From assembly GCA_039934035.1 (NCBI GenBank), contig JBDTMZ010000027.1:60310-124309 (forward strand): 64,000 nt of DNA. The letters run 5' to 3'. A program made the translations under genes and the position numbers. This DNA comes from Solibacter sp039934035 (GTDB lineage Bacteria > Acidobacteriota > Terriglobia > Bryobacterales > Bryobacteraceae). Shown one piece after another: positions 26,901 to 33,132 of this stretch. Below the pieces are notes generated by a model. That model was not told the DNA's origin. It did no database searches and saw only the letters and a program-made list of their open reading frames with translations. Position 1 is the first letter of the stretch. Each line of letters begins with the position of its first letter.

Positions 26901-27615
26901 GCTGCTGAACTATGGATACAAGATCGAGCGCAGCCACACTTATGACACAGGTCCCGACCCATTTTTCGATGTACGTCTGCGGATCGCCTCGTTGAACACC
27001 ACGCTCACGCGCGACACGCGGGACGATTTGCTGGACGCGTCGCGGGGAAGCTTCCTGTCGCAGGCGGTCCAACTCTCGCCGGAAACACTAGGGTCCCAGG
27101 TTCGCTTCATCAAGTACTTCGGCCAATATTTCCGATATTTCCCGCTGCAGAAGCCGAAGGTGGAGTTGTTCACAAATCGGGTGCTGCGGCCGCGCCTGGT
27201 GTTCGCCACGGGGGCGCGAGTGGGCCTCGGGACGGGATTAGGCGGGCAGGAGATCCCGTTGAGCGAGCGTTTCTTCGCCGGCGGCAGCACGACCATTCGC
27301 GGATTCGCACAGAGTTCGCTGGGGCCCACGACGGGCGGCATCGTGTTCCCGGGCGGCAACGCCCTGCTGGTGCTGAACAACGAGTTGCGCTTTCCGATGT
27401 GGAAGTATCTGGACGGCGTGGGATTTGTGGATGCGGGGAACGTCTACCGCCATGTGTCCGATTTCAGCCTGAGCGATCTGCGGAGCACCGCCGGTTTTGG
27501 AGTGCGCGTCCGGACGCCGTGGTTCCTGCTGCGGCTGGACTACGGACTTAAGCTGGACCGCCGTCCGGGCGAGTCCATGGGCCGGCTTTTCTTCAGCATC
27601 GGGCAAGCGTTCTGA
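20923..27615 (+). CDS. TamB-like / five-POTRA BamA-like fusion protein
   Basis: Envelope-spanning protein of 2,230 residues in one uninterrupted frame. An N-terminal membrane anchor (IAVFGAAGLLALVGLILG) is followed by about 1,450 residues of AsmA/TamB-type beta-repeat sequence ending in the TamB C-terminal domain (LSSNPVLPEPDILALLVTG and RQLHLVYSMDLVDSSDQ). From about 1490 come five POTRA-like units, starting near IGQIAISGNSRF, LDFVFEGAAVP, VEWVFEGARG, YRVGTGHFTGNR and VSEIVVEGNRHT. From about 1893 an Omp85 barrel runs to a terminal Phe (LFFSIGQAF). TamB and TamA/BamA are normally separate proteins; TamA has three POTRAs and BamA five. The start is TTG 20923 or TTG 20932, the latter 9 bases from AGGTGG. 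Likely role: moving lipids or proteins between membranes. Confidence 0.9.
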   Translation: MPRLLRSRKVHIAVFGAAGLLALVGLILGVLHTPAAKQIALRQAVLALRKQGIGLEASKLDYSLFSQWVEMRDVRVQSLAATGLPPIALVDRISVQLDLRRALSGEYHLEDAVLKNLRVQLFIAEDGRDNIPRPPGKTSSQPVEYLVKRLGISGGEFQFEDRRQQVSAVVPIESVQVTGDPLTRKHHAEVRIREGGRITRNGRSLAINAVSAQVNFADPRFDLSAQTMMNAGSVAEFGGLAWKSSGDVNVAVTAAGALDAFTARVRVRGDNLALGDIRSVGLDINAGYNSVTGMASLDSAEVSAPWAKIRARGDADLSPAAREGHAHFSAAEVDLARASALLGSKQSIASIASAEGDVHWPGLRFEDAEGAAVVRTRGDVDATARVVFAGNRLAVNLDDVRACGVTLTGQVALSAGKSLAGEVKLSAPHLATSIAGVEEFLGYARGTLVGTPIDGSLSATAQLAGTVQSPTAAVQFTASDIASGDFHGVTAEVSGNYAPAKISIQRATLGWQNQVVSAEGTIGLGSQRTLQLAATAERVSIPEVLAGLGYADLPLTGQLNLQAAVNGTTEAPYVSVAVTGRALSAYRQPLGDLRAEANIQGHQLAITGFHLAGDGLQASAGYDLDSRQYQFEAQARDFELTGLTLPDGSAIRGRIRLDATSRGTVGDPSGKLKFSGENVDVAGQEVGRVEAAITVANQRAEIEASIPRWNLIATGDAGLRDPYPARVQVRVNRLDVAQLPVKLEGPIEGVVSALLSATGELKNVRKATARMDVSEFDIKFRDEPVHAEPFTISYSPIPGAIALDSVTLTAAGSQIQASGVVPLDSAAAEGILHVQAKLDLPGLARLLPSANLNVQGTASVSGDVRGTFQHLDPNIALSVESPLIGPQGLRPAVSNVSVRGRIQDGALDIESASATWGGAAVTVTGVIPFAVLPKDLPIDLARRPGPARLRADIQNLDLAKLDGAPEGLQGSVSAHLEAEAEQADVNAIRATLSFPELRAKLDAYSIAQDGISELALKDGVVEVRHFKLAGPATAMELSGSAHIGGSQAIDLHLDGQMDASVANMFTDAFRTHGPTEIHAAVGGSLSQPQAKGYVQVADGQFAIQDPRVAIEGLNLRVDLEGDRATIARLDGQMNGGSLSGRGSVTVGGGSLKDSDVSLRAQDVYLDYPAGLKTISDIQLQLKSLAGIFALRGTVLIKEGRFTDDLNFDTGILAAATAPRGLAIDEQRNPLLDSVRFNIGIVTQDPITIQNNLAKAEVTTQLVLLGSPYEPGLAGRLIIEEGSELTLQERRYQVSRGIVTFTSERRIEPNLNIEATTTVPNFDVTLRVTGTPGDTKTELSSNPVLPEPDILALLVTGKTLDEIRGQEFQVAQAQVLSYVTGRVGSSLGRQVEKVTGLSRVRVEPSLIAAETNPGARLTIGQDFTRQLHLVYSMDLVDSSDQIWVVEYDVRKRFVTRGARQSDGSFRLDFHHDLHLGGGPGSSQQSSALRPTRHIGQIAISGNSRFPESQILQKLKVQPGDRYDFFKLRKGLDRVDSLYIRAGLLESNVRLHRQQTDQTVNLNLKIDPGPRLDFVFEGAAVPKGVRKQVGKVWGAGVFDSQRSEDAAGVLRSWLIKNRYLTPAIQPRISTPAPDEKRVLFDIERGPRSEHVEWVFEGARGIEQGRLRKVIESQGVADDVHTKPSRVTEVLTQFYREMGYLDASVERPHDELNAETHDARIIFPVKEGPLYRVGTGHFTGNRALTDAELAEIAPLPAGEEFRPVLRENAVQRLRDEYWARGYNDVTVDAEVQRVPDGSLVDLNFRIVENARGVVSEIVVEGNRHTSEGLIRSQVQLKPGDPVNLQRIGDSRRKLYNTGAFAAVEINREDLAADATAAAGADHPVRLRVKVEEVTPFDLRYGGYFDTERGPGGMVEITNHNLLGGARVVGLRGRYDSELHEARLNFSEPLLTRFPIKTVAGLYLRREITATTEEVSGFNTDRFGVSAVQEATLGRYMLLNYGYKIERSHTYDTGPDPFFDVRLRIASLNTTLTRDTRDDLLDASRGSFLSQAVQLSPETLGSQVRFIKYFGQYFRYFPLQKPKVELFTNRVLRPRLVFATGARVGLGTGLGGQEIPLSERFFAGGSTTIRGFAQSSLGPTTGGIVFPGGNALLVLNNELRFPMWKYLDGVGFVDAGNVYRHVSDFSLSDLRSTAGFGVRVRTPWFLLRLDYGLKLDRRPGESMGRLFFSIGQAF

Positions 27616-28108
27616 AAGAAGAAACCGCCGCTCCCGGCCATCCAGTCATCAACTTCGTAAATAAACTAAATCGCATCGCTCCACTCCGCATCGCGATTCC
27701 GATCGACAGTCTTTGTGAGCGCCCGAAGGCGCGGGTAGTCATCAGTAATTGGAAACGGCCTCCGAAGCACCTTAATTCCGGGCCGCTTTGTCGACCGGCA
27801 TGTTCAAGGCGTACCGCGCCGCACGTTGTCGAATCGTAGCCGATGCCTGTTGGTCGAATACGCTGCCCCCCAGATTGGAAGCGGATTGCAATCGGCTCCT
27901 CCAGGCGGGCGAGGCGCGCTCTTTCCCCAGCTAGTCCTCCGCTGCTACCACCCTAACGCCATGGAAAATCCGGATTTCGAAGAAATAATACGACTGCGGG
28001 ATTCGGAAAACCATCGACGTTGTTGCGAGGCTTCAACATTGGTGGCAGGGCCGCCGCGGGAAAATGGTAATGTTGATTGCCTTCCAACCCAAAAGGAGGG
28101 TTTAGCTA
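27616..28108. other. intergenic stretch before the sortase operon
   Basis: About 490 bases with no convincing gene. A short frame from ATG 27961 (MENPDFEEIIRLRDSE...) runs 51 codons and overlaps the next start, but it has no ribosome site and no family I know, so I leave it as a weak possibility. The promoter of the six-gene operon must be here. Confidence 0.45.
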
Positions 28109-28828
28109 ATGAATAAAGTCAAGGTCTTTGCGGCAACACTCGCATGCTTCGCCTTCGCCGGATCGCTTTCCGCGGACGCGTGGAATAAGAGGACTAAAGT
28201 AAAGTTCAGCGGGCCGGTTTCGTTGCCTTCCGCTCATGCCAAAGCGGGAGTGGTCACGTTACCCGCCGGGACGTACATCTTCCGCCTGAACGACTCGCAG
28301 TCCGCCCGTCACATCGTGCAGGTTACGAACGAACGGGGAGACAAACTCTACACAACGATTCTGGCTATTCCGGATTATCGCTTGAACGCCACCAGCAAGA
28401 CGGTGATGTACTTCAGCGAGCGTCCGACCGGCCATCCCCAGGCTATCAAGAGCTGGTTCTACCCGGGTGACAACTACGGCCACCGCTTCGTTTATCCGAA
28501 GGCCCAGGCCGTGCAAATCGCTGCAGAAGTCAAGCAGCCGGTGCCATCGCACGAGGTTGAAACCGTCGAGGTTGCGTCAACCCAACCGGTGGAACTGCAC
28601 ATCCAGACTCCCGCCAAAGTGGAAGCCCCCTACGTCGCCCAGAGTTTTGACACCGTGGACGCGACCGACACCGCCGGGGTTGAAGGCGAATCGGTAAAGG
28701 CTCCAGCGACTGAAACTCCGGCGGAATTGCCCAAAACGGCATCACCCATTTACCTGGTCGGCCTCCTTGGTCTGGCCCTGGTGAGTGCGTCGCTGCTGGT
28801 ACGCCGAGTGGCTGTGAAATTGCAGTAA
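28109..28828 (+). CDS. surface protein with LPKTA sortase tail
   Basis: Predicted sortase substrate, 239 residues. AGGAGG lies 9 bases before ATG 28109 and a signal peptide ends near LSADAW. A compact N-terminal domain (about 25-135, VTLPAGTYIFRLNDSQ, HIVQVTNERGDKLYTTIL) resembles small acidobacterial secreted proteins of unknown role. A Pro/Thr/Glu-rich spacer of about 70 residues follows. The C-terminus has a complete sorting signal: ELPKTASP, a hydrophobic helix (IYLVGLLGLALVSASLLV) and a positive tail (RRVAVK). The next gene is a sortase, which makes the assignment much stronger. It is odd for an organism whose neighbouring genes show an outer membrane. Confidence 0.82.
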   Translation: MNKVKVFAATLACFAFAGSLSADAWNKRTKVKFSGPVSLPSAHAKAGVVTLPAGTYIFRLNDSQSARHIVQVTNERGDKLYTTILAIPDYRLNATSKTVMYFSERPTGHPQAIKSWFYPGDNYGHRFVYPKAQAVQIAAEVKQPVPSHEVETVEVASTQPVELHIQTPAKVEAPYVAQSFDTVDATDTAGVEGESVKAPATETPAELPKTASPIYLVGLLGLALVSASLLVRRVAVKLQ

Positions 28829-28887
28829 CTAAACGCGTGTAAGTCAGGGCGGGGTTGCTCTCTCCTCCCCGCCCTGGAGTGCCTGGC

Positions 28888-29532
28888 ATGACTGGGAAAA
28901 TCCATATCATTTCCATCCGGCGCATGGCTCTGGCACTACAGCTAAGTCAGCTGGTTATGCTCATCGTGGGCCTCAGCCTGCTCTCGTGGCCGGTCATCGT
29001 GTCGGCCGAATCGTTGGCCGACGGAGATTCGCAGGAGACGATTATTCCGGCGAAGGCCGGGGTGGTCGCTCCCCGTTCCAAGATTCACAGCGGCGCTGTC
29101 ATCGGCCAATTTGCCGTGCCCCGGCTGAAGCTGTCCTATGTCCTCCTGGAGGGCACGGATAACCGGACGCTGGACAAGAGCATTGGCCACGTTGAGGGCA
29201 GCGGGTTGCCTGGCGAAACCGGAAATGTCGGTATCGCCGGGCACCGGAATACCCATTTCCGCAAGCTGGAGTGGATCCGGCGCGGCGACGAAATCCTCCT
29301 CACTTCCCCCAAGGGGGAGTACCGCTATCGCGTGGAATGGACGCGGCTGTTCCACCCGACTGATCTTGAGGTGCTCGATGCTGCTCATGGTCCCGCGGTG
29401 ACGCTGATTACGTGTTTCCCTTTTGAGTATGTCGGCTCGGCGCCGCTACGCTACGTGATACGGGCGCTTCCGGACGACGAGACCCGGGCGCGCCTCTCCG
29501 CCAAATCCACCAACGAGCTTTCCGGCAAATGA
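28888..29532 (+). CDS. sortase (class D-like transpeptidase)
   Basis: Membrane-anchored cysteine transpeptidase, 214 residues, that would cut the LPKTA motif of the upstream protein and attach it to a cell-envelope amine. ATG 28888 has GGAG 8 bases before it. One N-terminal helix (LVMLIVGLSLLSWPVIV) anchors the enzyme. The catalytic triad is present: His119 in GIAGHRNTHF, Cys176 in VTLITCFPF and Arg188 in APLRYVIRA. Lack of C-terminal helices and the TLxTC core fit class D/E enzymes. It sits 59 bases after its probable substrate and overlaps the VWA gene by 4 bases (ATGA), so it is part of an operon running to 33104. Confidence 0.9.
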   Translation: MTGKIHIISIRRMALALQLSQLVMLIVGLSLLSWPVIVSAESLADGDSQETIIPAKAGVVAPRSKIHSGAVIGQFAVPRLKLSYVLLEGTDNRTLDKSIGHVEGSGLPGETGNVGIAGHRNTHFRKLEWIRRGDEILLTSPKGEYRYRVEWTRLFHPTDLEVLDAAHGPAVTLITCFPFEYVGSAPLRYVIRALPDDETRARLSAKSTNELSGK

Positions 29533-30452
29533 ACTTCAGGATACAAAGTCGGGTCTTGGCCGCTGCCTTATGGTGGCCGCTACTGGCTCAGGTTGACCAG
29601 GATTCGCTGATCTCGATCCAGGTCAGCCGGGTTGTCCTGCACGCCACTGTGCGTGAGGGCAAAGGCCGCTTCGTGGGTGATCTCCAGAAACAGAATTTCG
29701 AGGTTCTGGAAGATGGCGTCCGTCAGGAGATCGTCTCTTTCAGCCGTGAAGATCTTCCGGTTGCTGCCGGCATTCTGGTTGACAACAGCCAGAGCATGTT
29801 CAACAAGAACAGTGAAGTGGTGGCTGCGGCGAAGGCATTCGTGCGTGCAAGCAATCCAAAAGACGAGATCTTTGTGCTCCACTTCAACGACCATCTCACC
29901 TATGGTCTTCCCCCGAACATTCCCTTTACGTCTGAACGCTCCTTACTCTTTGAAGCCTTGGATCGGCTGAGTGTGGATGGGCAAACGGCACTGTACGACG
30001 CGATCATCGAGGGTCTGAATCAACTCAAAAAATCGAAGTTGGCCAAGAAGGCTCTCTTTGTGATCAGTGACGGCGGCGACAACCTGAGCCGGCACAAGGA
30101 CACTGACGTGATTCGCGATGCGGACCTGTCGGGCAGCCTATTCTATGCGATCGGCATCTACGACCCAATGGATGGCGACGCGAATCCGGGCGTACTCCGG
30201 AAACTGGCGCTGAACACGGGCGGCGAAGTGTTCTTCCCCAAGGAATTGGCGGAGGTCAGCAAGCTGTGCGAGAACATCGCCCGAGACCTGCGAAGCCAGT
30301 ACATGATCTCCTATGCCCCGCCCGAGAAGGCTGCCGGTGGTCGCGACTATCGCAAAATCCAGGTCCGTGTGAAGGACCCACAACGCCGGAAGCTCGTTGT
30401 TCGGACGCGAACCGGATACTATGCCAGCTCCACGGAAGGTCAAAAGCCATGA
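29529..30452 (+). CDS. VWA-domain protein, acidobacterial VWFA-related type
   Basis: Exported protein of 307 residues with a von Willebrand A fold. It matches what I know as the VWFA-related acidobacterial domain: an N-terminal beta region (VVLHATVREGKGRFVGDLQKQNFEVLEDG split over residues 35-63) followed by the A domain. The metal-adhesion site is intact as DNSQS at residues 85-89, with further contacts at TALYDAI and ISDGGDN. A weak signal sequence (VLAAALWWPLLAQ) precedes. Such proteins bind other proteins through a divalent metal. ATGA overlaps at both ends tie it tightly to the sortase before and the kinase-like gene after. Confidence 0.9.
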   Translation: MNFRIQSRVLAAALWWPLLAQVDQDSLISIQVSRVVLHATVREGKGRFVGDLQKQNFEVLEDGVRQEIVSFSREDLPVAAGILVDNSQSMFNKNSEVVAAAKAFVRASNPKDEIFVLHFNDHLTYGLPPNIPFTSERSLLFEALDRLSVDGQTALYDAIIEGLNQLKKSKLAKKALFVISDGGDNLSRHKDTDVIRDADLSGSLFYAIGIYDPMDGDANPGVLRKLALNTGGEVFFPKELAEVSKLCENIARDLRSQYMISYAPPEKAAGGRDYRKIQVRVKDPQRRKLVVRTRTGYYASSTEGQKP

Positions 30453-31273
30453 TTTCTTCGCGACGCAGCCATCTACGATTGCTATGTGGCGCCCTTGCGG
30501 CCGGGATACCTTGCGGCCGGGCCGTGGCCGCTGACACCAGCGCATACAGCGATAGCGAGAAAGAAAACTTTTTGAAGCTCGGCAAGATAGAGTCGGTGGA
30601 GCAGATCGGCCATGGAGTCACCAAGCCGCTGAAGGTCAAGCTGGAACTGAATGGAGCACGGCACGCCGGTCAGATTCAAACCGTGGACAAGGAGCTACCC
30701 GACTTTTATCCTCCGGGCGGTGGGCCCGTCCCCATGAGAGATTCCTGGCGCTTTAACGTAGCGGCTTACAAAATCGATCGGCTCTTGAATCTCAAAATGG
30801 TGCCCGTGACGGTACAGAGGGCGTACCACGGAAAACCCGCGGCGCTTACCTGGTGGGTTGATGACGTGCAGTTCGAGGAAATCGATCGCATTAAGAAGAA
30901 GCTCGCGGCTCCGGACCCGGAGAAGTTCGCCCGGCAGCGCGCCCTGGGCTCGGTGTTCGACGAGTTGATCATCAACATCGACCGGAATCTTGCGAACCTG
31001 CTGATTACGAATTCCTGGAACGTTGTTCTGATCGATCACTCGCGCGCGTTCACCGCGTACCCCGGGATCCGAAACGAGGAAAAACTGACCCGCTGCAGCC
31101 TCGATTTGATGGCACGGCTGAAAGCCCTGGCTGCCGATCAGGTGAAGGCCAGCGTTGGCGCTCTGTTGACGGATGCCGAAGTTCGCGCCATGCTGGCGCG
31201 GCGCGACCTGATTGTTGCCTGGTTCGAACGAGAAGCAAAGACGAAAGGTGCGGGAAGTGTCTTGTTCTCCTGA
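30449..31273 (+). CDS. exported kinase-like protein (FAM20/PI3K-like motifs)
   Basis: Probable extracytoplasmic kinase-fold protein, 274 residues, not characterised as far as I know. ATG 30449 overlaps the VWA stop codon, and a Tat- or Sec-like signal follows (RRSHLRLLCGALAAGIPCGRAVA). A lobe starting IGHGVTKPLKVKLELNGA resembles the nucleotide-binding sheet; the region QIQTVDKE may carry its Lys. The catalytic pattern is clear: Asp168 and Asn173 in NIDRNLANLLI, and metal-binding Asp186 in VVLIDHSRAF. This D-R-N-x-x-N ... I-D-H arrangement is that of FAM20-, HipA- and PI3/4-kinase-like folds. A longer upstream start (30266) would bury the signal and is rejected. Its substrate could be an operon partner; a phosphatase gene lies two genes on. 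Confidence 0.68.
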   Translation: MISSRRSHLRLLCGALAAGIPCGRAVAADTSAYSDSEKENFLKLGKIESVEQIGHGVTKPLKVKLELNGARHAGQIQTVDKELPDFYPPGGGPVPMRDSWRFNVAAYKIDRLLNLKMVPVTVQRAYHGKPAALTWWVDDVQFEEIDRIKKKLAAPDPEKFARQRALGSVFDELIINIDRNLANLLITNSWNVVLIDHSRAFTAYPGIRNEEKLTRCSLDLMARLKALAADQVKASVGALLTDAEVRAMLARRDLIVAWFEREAKTKGAGSVLFS

Positions 31274-31991
31274 GAACCGGCATTTCCGGACGCGGCGGAG
31301 TTGGATGCGTCTGGCTGCCGGTGCGGCGGCGGCACACGGTCTTTACGGACAGGAGCTTCCGCGCCTCGAGCCGCCCAGCGATCAAACTCTGGAACCTGCC
31401 CTGATCGACTTGCAGGAACGTCTGCGGGGGATCGTGGCAGCAAGAAACCACGGCGCTCTCGAGGCCCTGATGGCCAGCACTTTCCGCCCGGAGTTCGATG
31501 TGGCCAAGGGGCCCGCGGGGTTCCGGCGCCACTGGCGGCCGCAGTCCGCCACAAGTCCGGTCTGGGGAGTCCTGGGGCGGTTGCTCGCGCTTCCCGGGTA
31601 TTCTTATTCGGAGACGCTTTACGTCTCGCCCTACGTCTGTGCCCGTTTCCCGTTCCATTTGGATCTCCTCGGTCACGTGGTTGCAACTAAGGATGGAGTC
31701 AATATGCTGGCGGAACCCAAAGCGGACGCAGCGCGCCTGGGGTCTCTCAGTTATTCGATCGTCCCGCTGGCCCAGCCGCTGGCCCCTCCGGCGATCATTC
31801 CAGAAGGCGGTTTCATCGAGTTGAAGCATCCGCAACTCGGACGCTGTTTCGCGGCTTCCGCGGATGTCTATAGTCCCGCGGAACACCGCGCCTTCTTTGA
31901 GAAGCGTCAGGGGAAATGGCGATGGATCAGCCTGGCGGCGCCGACCATGAAAGACCCTCCCGAACTCCTGCACAAACCCGCGAGTGGATAA
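31257..31991 (+). CDS. exported protein with SH3-like domain
   Basis: Unknown role, 244 residues. GTG 31257, with AAGGTG about 6 bases upstream, overlaps the kinase-like gene by 17 bases and yields a Tat-like N-terminus (RTRRSWMRLAAGAAAAHG). The central part (about 45-110) is helical, beginning LIDLQERLRGIVAARN. An SH3b-like segment follows: GHVVATKDGVNMLAEPKADA, then LGSLSYSIVPL, the pattern of bacterial SH3 domains that bind cell-wall peptides. The C-terminus (GRCFAASADVYSPAEHRAFF, KWRWISLAAP) is another small beta region. Position between an exported kinase and an exported phosphatase suggests an adaptor, but that is inference. Confidence 0.68.
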   Translation: MSCSPENRHFRTRRSWMRLAAGAAAAHGLYGQELPRLEPPSDQTLEPALIDLQERLRGIVAARNHGALEALMASTFRPEFDVAKGPAGFRRHWRPQSATSPVWGVLGRLLALPGYSYSETLYVSPYVCARFPFHLDLLGHVVATKDGVNMLAEPKADAARLGSLSYSIVPLAQPLAPPAIIPEGGFIELKHPQLGRCFAASADVYSPAEHRAFFEKRQGKWRWISLAAPTMKDPPELLHKPASG

Positions 31992-31994
31992 AGC

Positions 31995-33104
31995 ATGCGC
32001 CGCCGCACATTCCTTCTCGGCACCGTTGCCATGGCTGCTCCGCCTCCTGATCCGCAGGATGACTGGCAGGGAATTCGTCGTATCGTCGCGGTAGGCGATG
32101 TCCATGGGGACAAAGACGCATTTGTTGCCGTCCTGAAGATGGCGCGGGTCATCGACGAGGACGAGCGCTGGATCGCGGAAGCTACTCACCTGGTGCAGGT
32201 GGGCGACGTTCCGGGACGCGGTCCCCAGACTCGCCAGGCCTACGATTTGATGATGCGGCTCGAAAAGGAAGCAGCCAGTGCCGGCGGAAAGTTCCACGCG
32301 CTGATCGGCAACCATGATGCCGGCGTGATCTATGGCGACCTCCGGAATACTCACCCCGACGAATACGGCGCATTCCGGGCCCCCGACTCCGAGGTGCGGC
32401 TACAAGAGGCGCTGGAAGCCGAACTGGAAGCCCGGCGAAAGAGGAGCACTGTGCCCCCGACTGCTGCCGACACCGAGGGAGCGAAGACCCAGTGGCTGGC
32501 CGAGCATTCTCCCGGCTTCGTGGAGCACCGTGAAGCGTTCGGCCCGTCCGGTCCCTACGGATCGTGGATACGGGGTCACAACAGCATCATCCGGATCAAC
32601 GACACACTGTACCTGCACGGCGGCATTTCCCCGAAATACGTGGCGAGGGGCCGCACGGCGTTGAACAATTCCATCCGTCGCGAGTTGGCAGATCCGGAAC
32701 GTCTGCTGCCGGGGGTCGTGACCGACCCTGAGGGTCCGCTACGTTACCGCGGCTTGGTCGAAGAGGCGGGCCCGGCTCTCGAACCCCATCTGCTTCGTGT
32801 TTTACGTTTTCACGGCGTTCGCCGGATGGTGATTGGCCACACAGTGACACAAACCGCCATCAGGCCTCTCTTCGGCGGCCGGGTGGTGAATATCGACATC
32901 GGACTCTCCAGGTTTTATGGGCGTCCGCCGGCCTGCCTGGTGCTCGAAAGCGGGGGAGTCCACGTGCTACACCGCGGCACGAGCATCCCGCTACCAGGGC
33001 CGGGACGCGCCGCGGAACTCGCATACTTAAGAGCTGTCGAGGCTGCCGACGTGCAGCCTTCGCCGGTGACCAAACTCATCGAAACACTCCAGGGTGCGAA
33101 GTAA
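31995..33104 (+). CDS. exported calcineurin-like (PPP-type) metallophosphatase
   Basis: Metal-dependent phosphatase of 369 residues resembling Shewanella-like PPP phosphatases. A short Arg-rich signal (RRRTFLLGTVAMA) predicts export. Metal and phosphate motifs: GDVHGD (34-39), GDVPGRG (70-76), GNHD (105-108), HGGIS and GHTVTQ. The second box is normally GDxxDRG; here the second Asp is Gly, a change seen in some divergent members and perhaps important for specificity. Three bases separate it from the SH3-like gene, so it is the last member of the operon that begins at 28109. It could reverse phosphorylation by the kinase-like protein at 30449. Confidence 0.85.
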   Translation: MRRRTFLLGTVAMAAPPPDPQDDWQGIRRIVAVGDVHGDKDAFVAVLKMARVIDEDERWIAEATHLVQVGDVPGRGPQTRQAYDLMMRLEKEAASAGGKFHALIGNHDAGVIYGDLRNTHPDEYGAFRAPDSEVRLQEALEAELEARRKRSTVPPTAADTEGAKTQWLAEHSPGFVEHREAFGPSGPYGSWIRGHNSIIRINDTLYLHGGISPKYVARGRTALNNSIRRELADPERLLPGVVTDPEGPLRYRGLVEEAGPALEPHLLRVLRFHGVRRMVIGHTVTQTAIRPLFGGRVVNIDIGLSRFYGRPPACLVLESGGVHVLHRGTSIPLPGPGRAAELAYLRAVEAADVQPSPVTKLIETLQGAK

Positions 33105-33132
33105 TCCAGGTGAGGGTGCCGGCGCGCCAGCC

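Noticed and set aside
27826..28116. Frame of 96 codons before the sortase operon
   Set aside because: No ribosome site, no family resemblance, and it overlaps the well-supported start at 28109.
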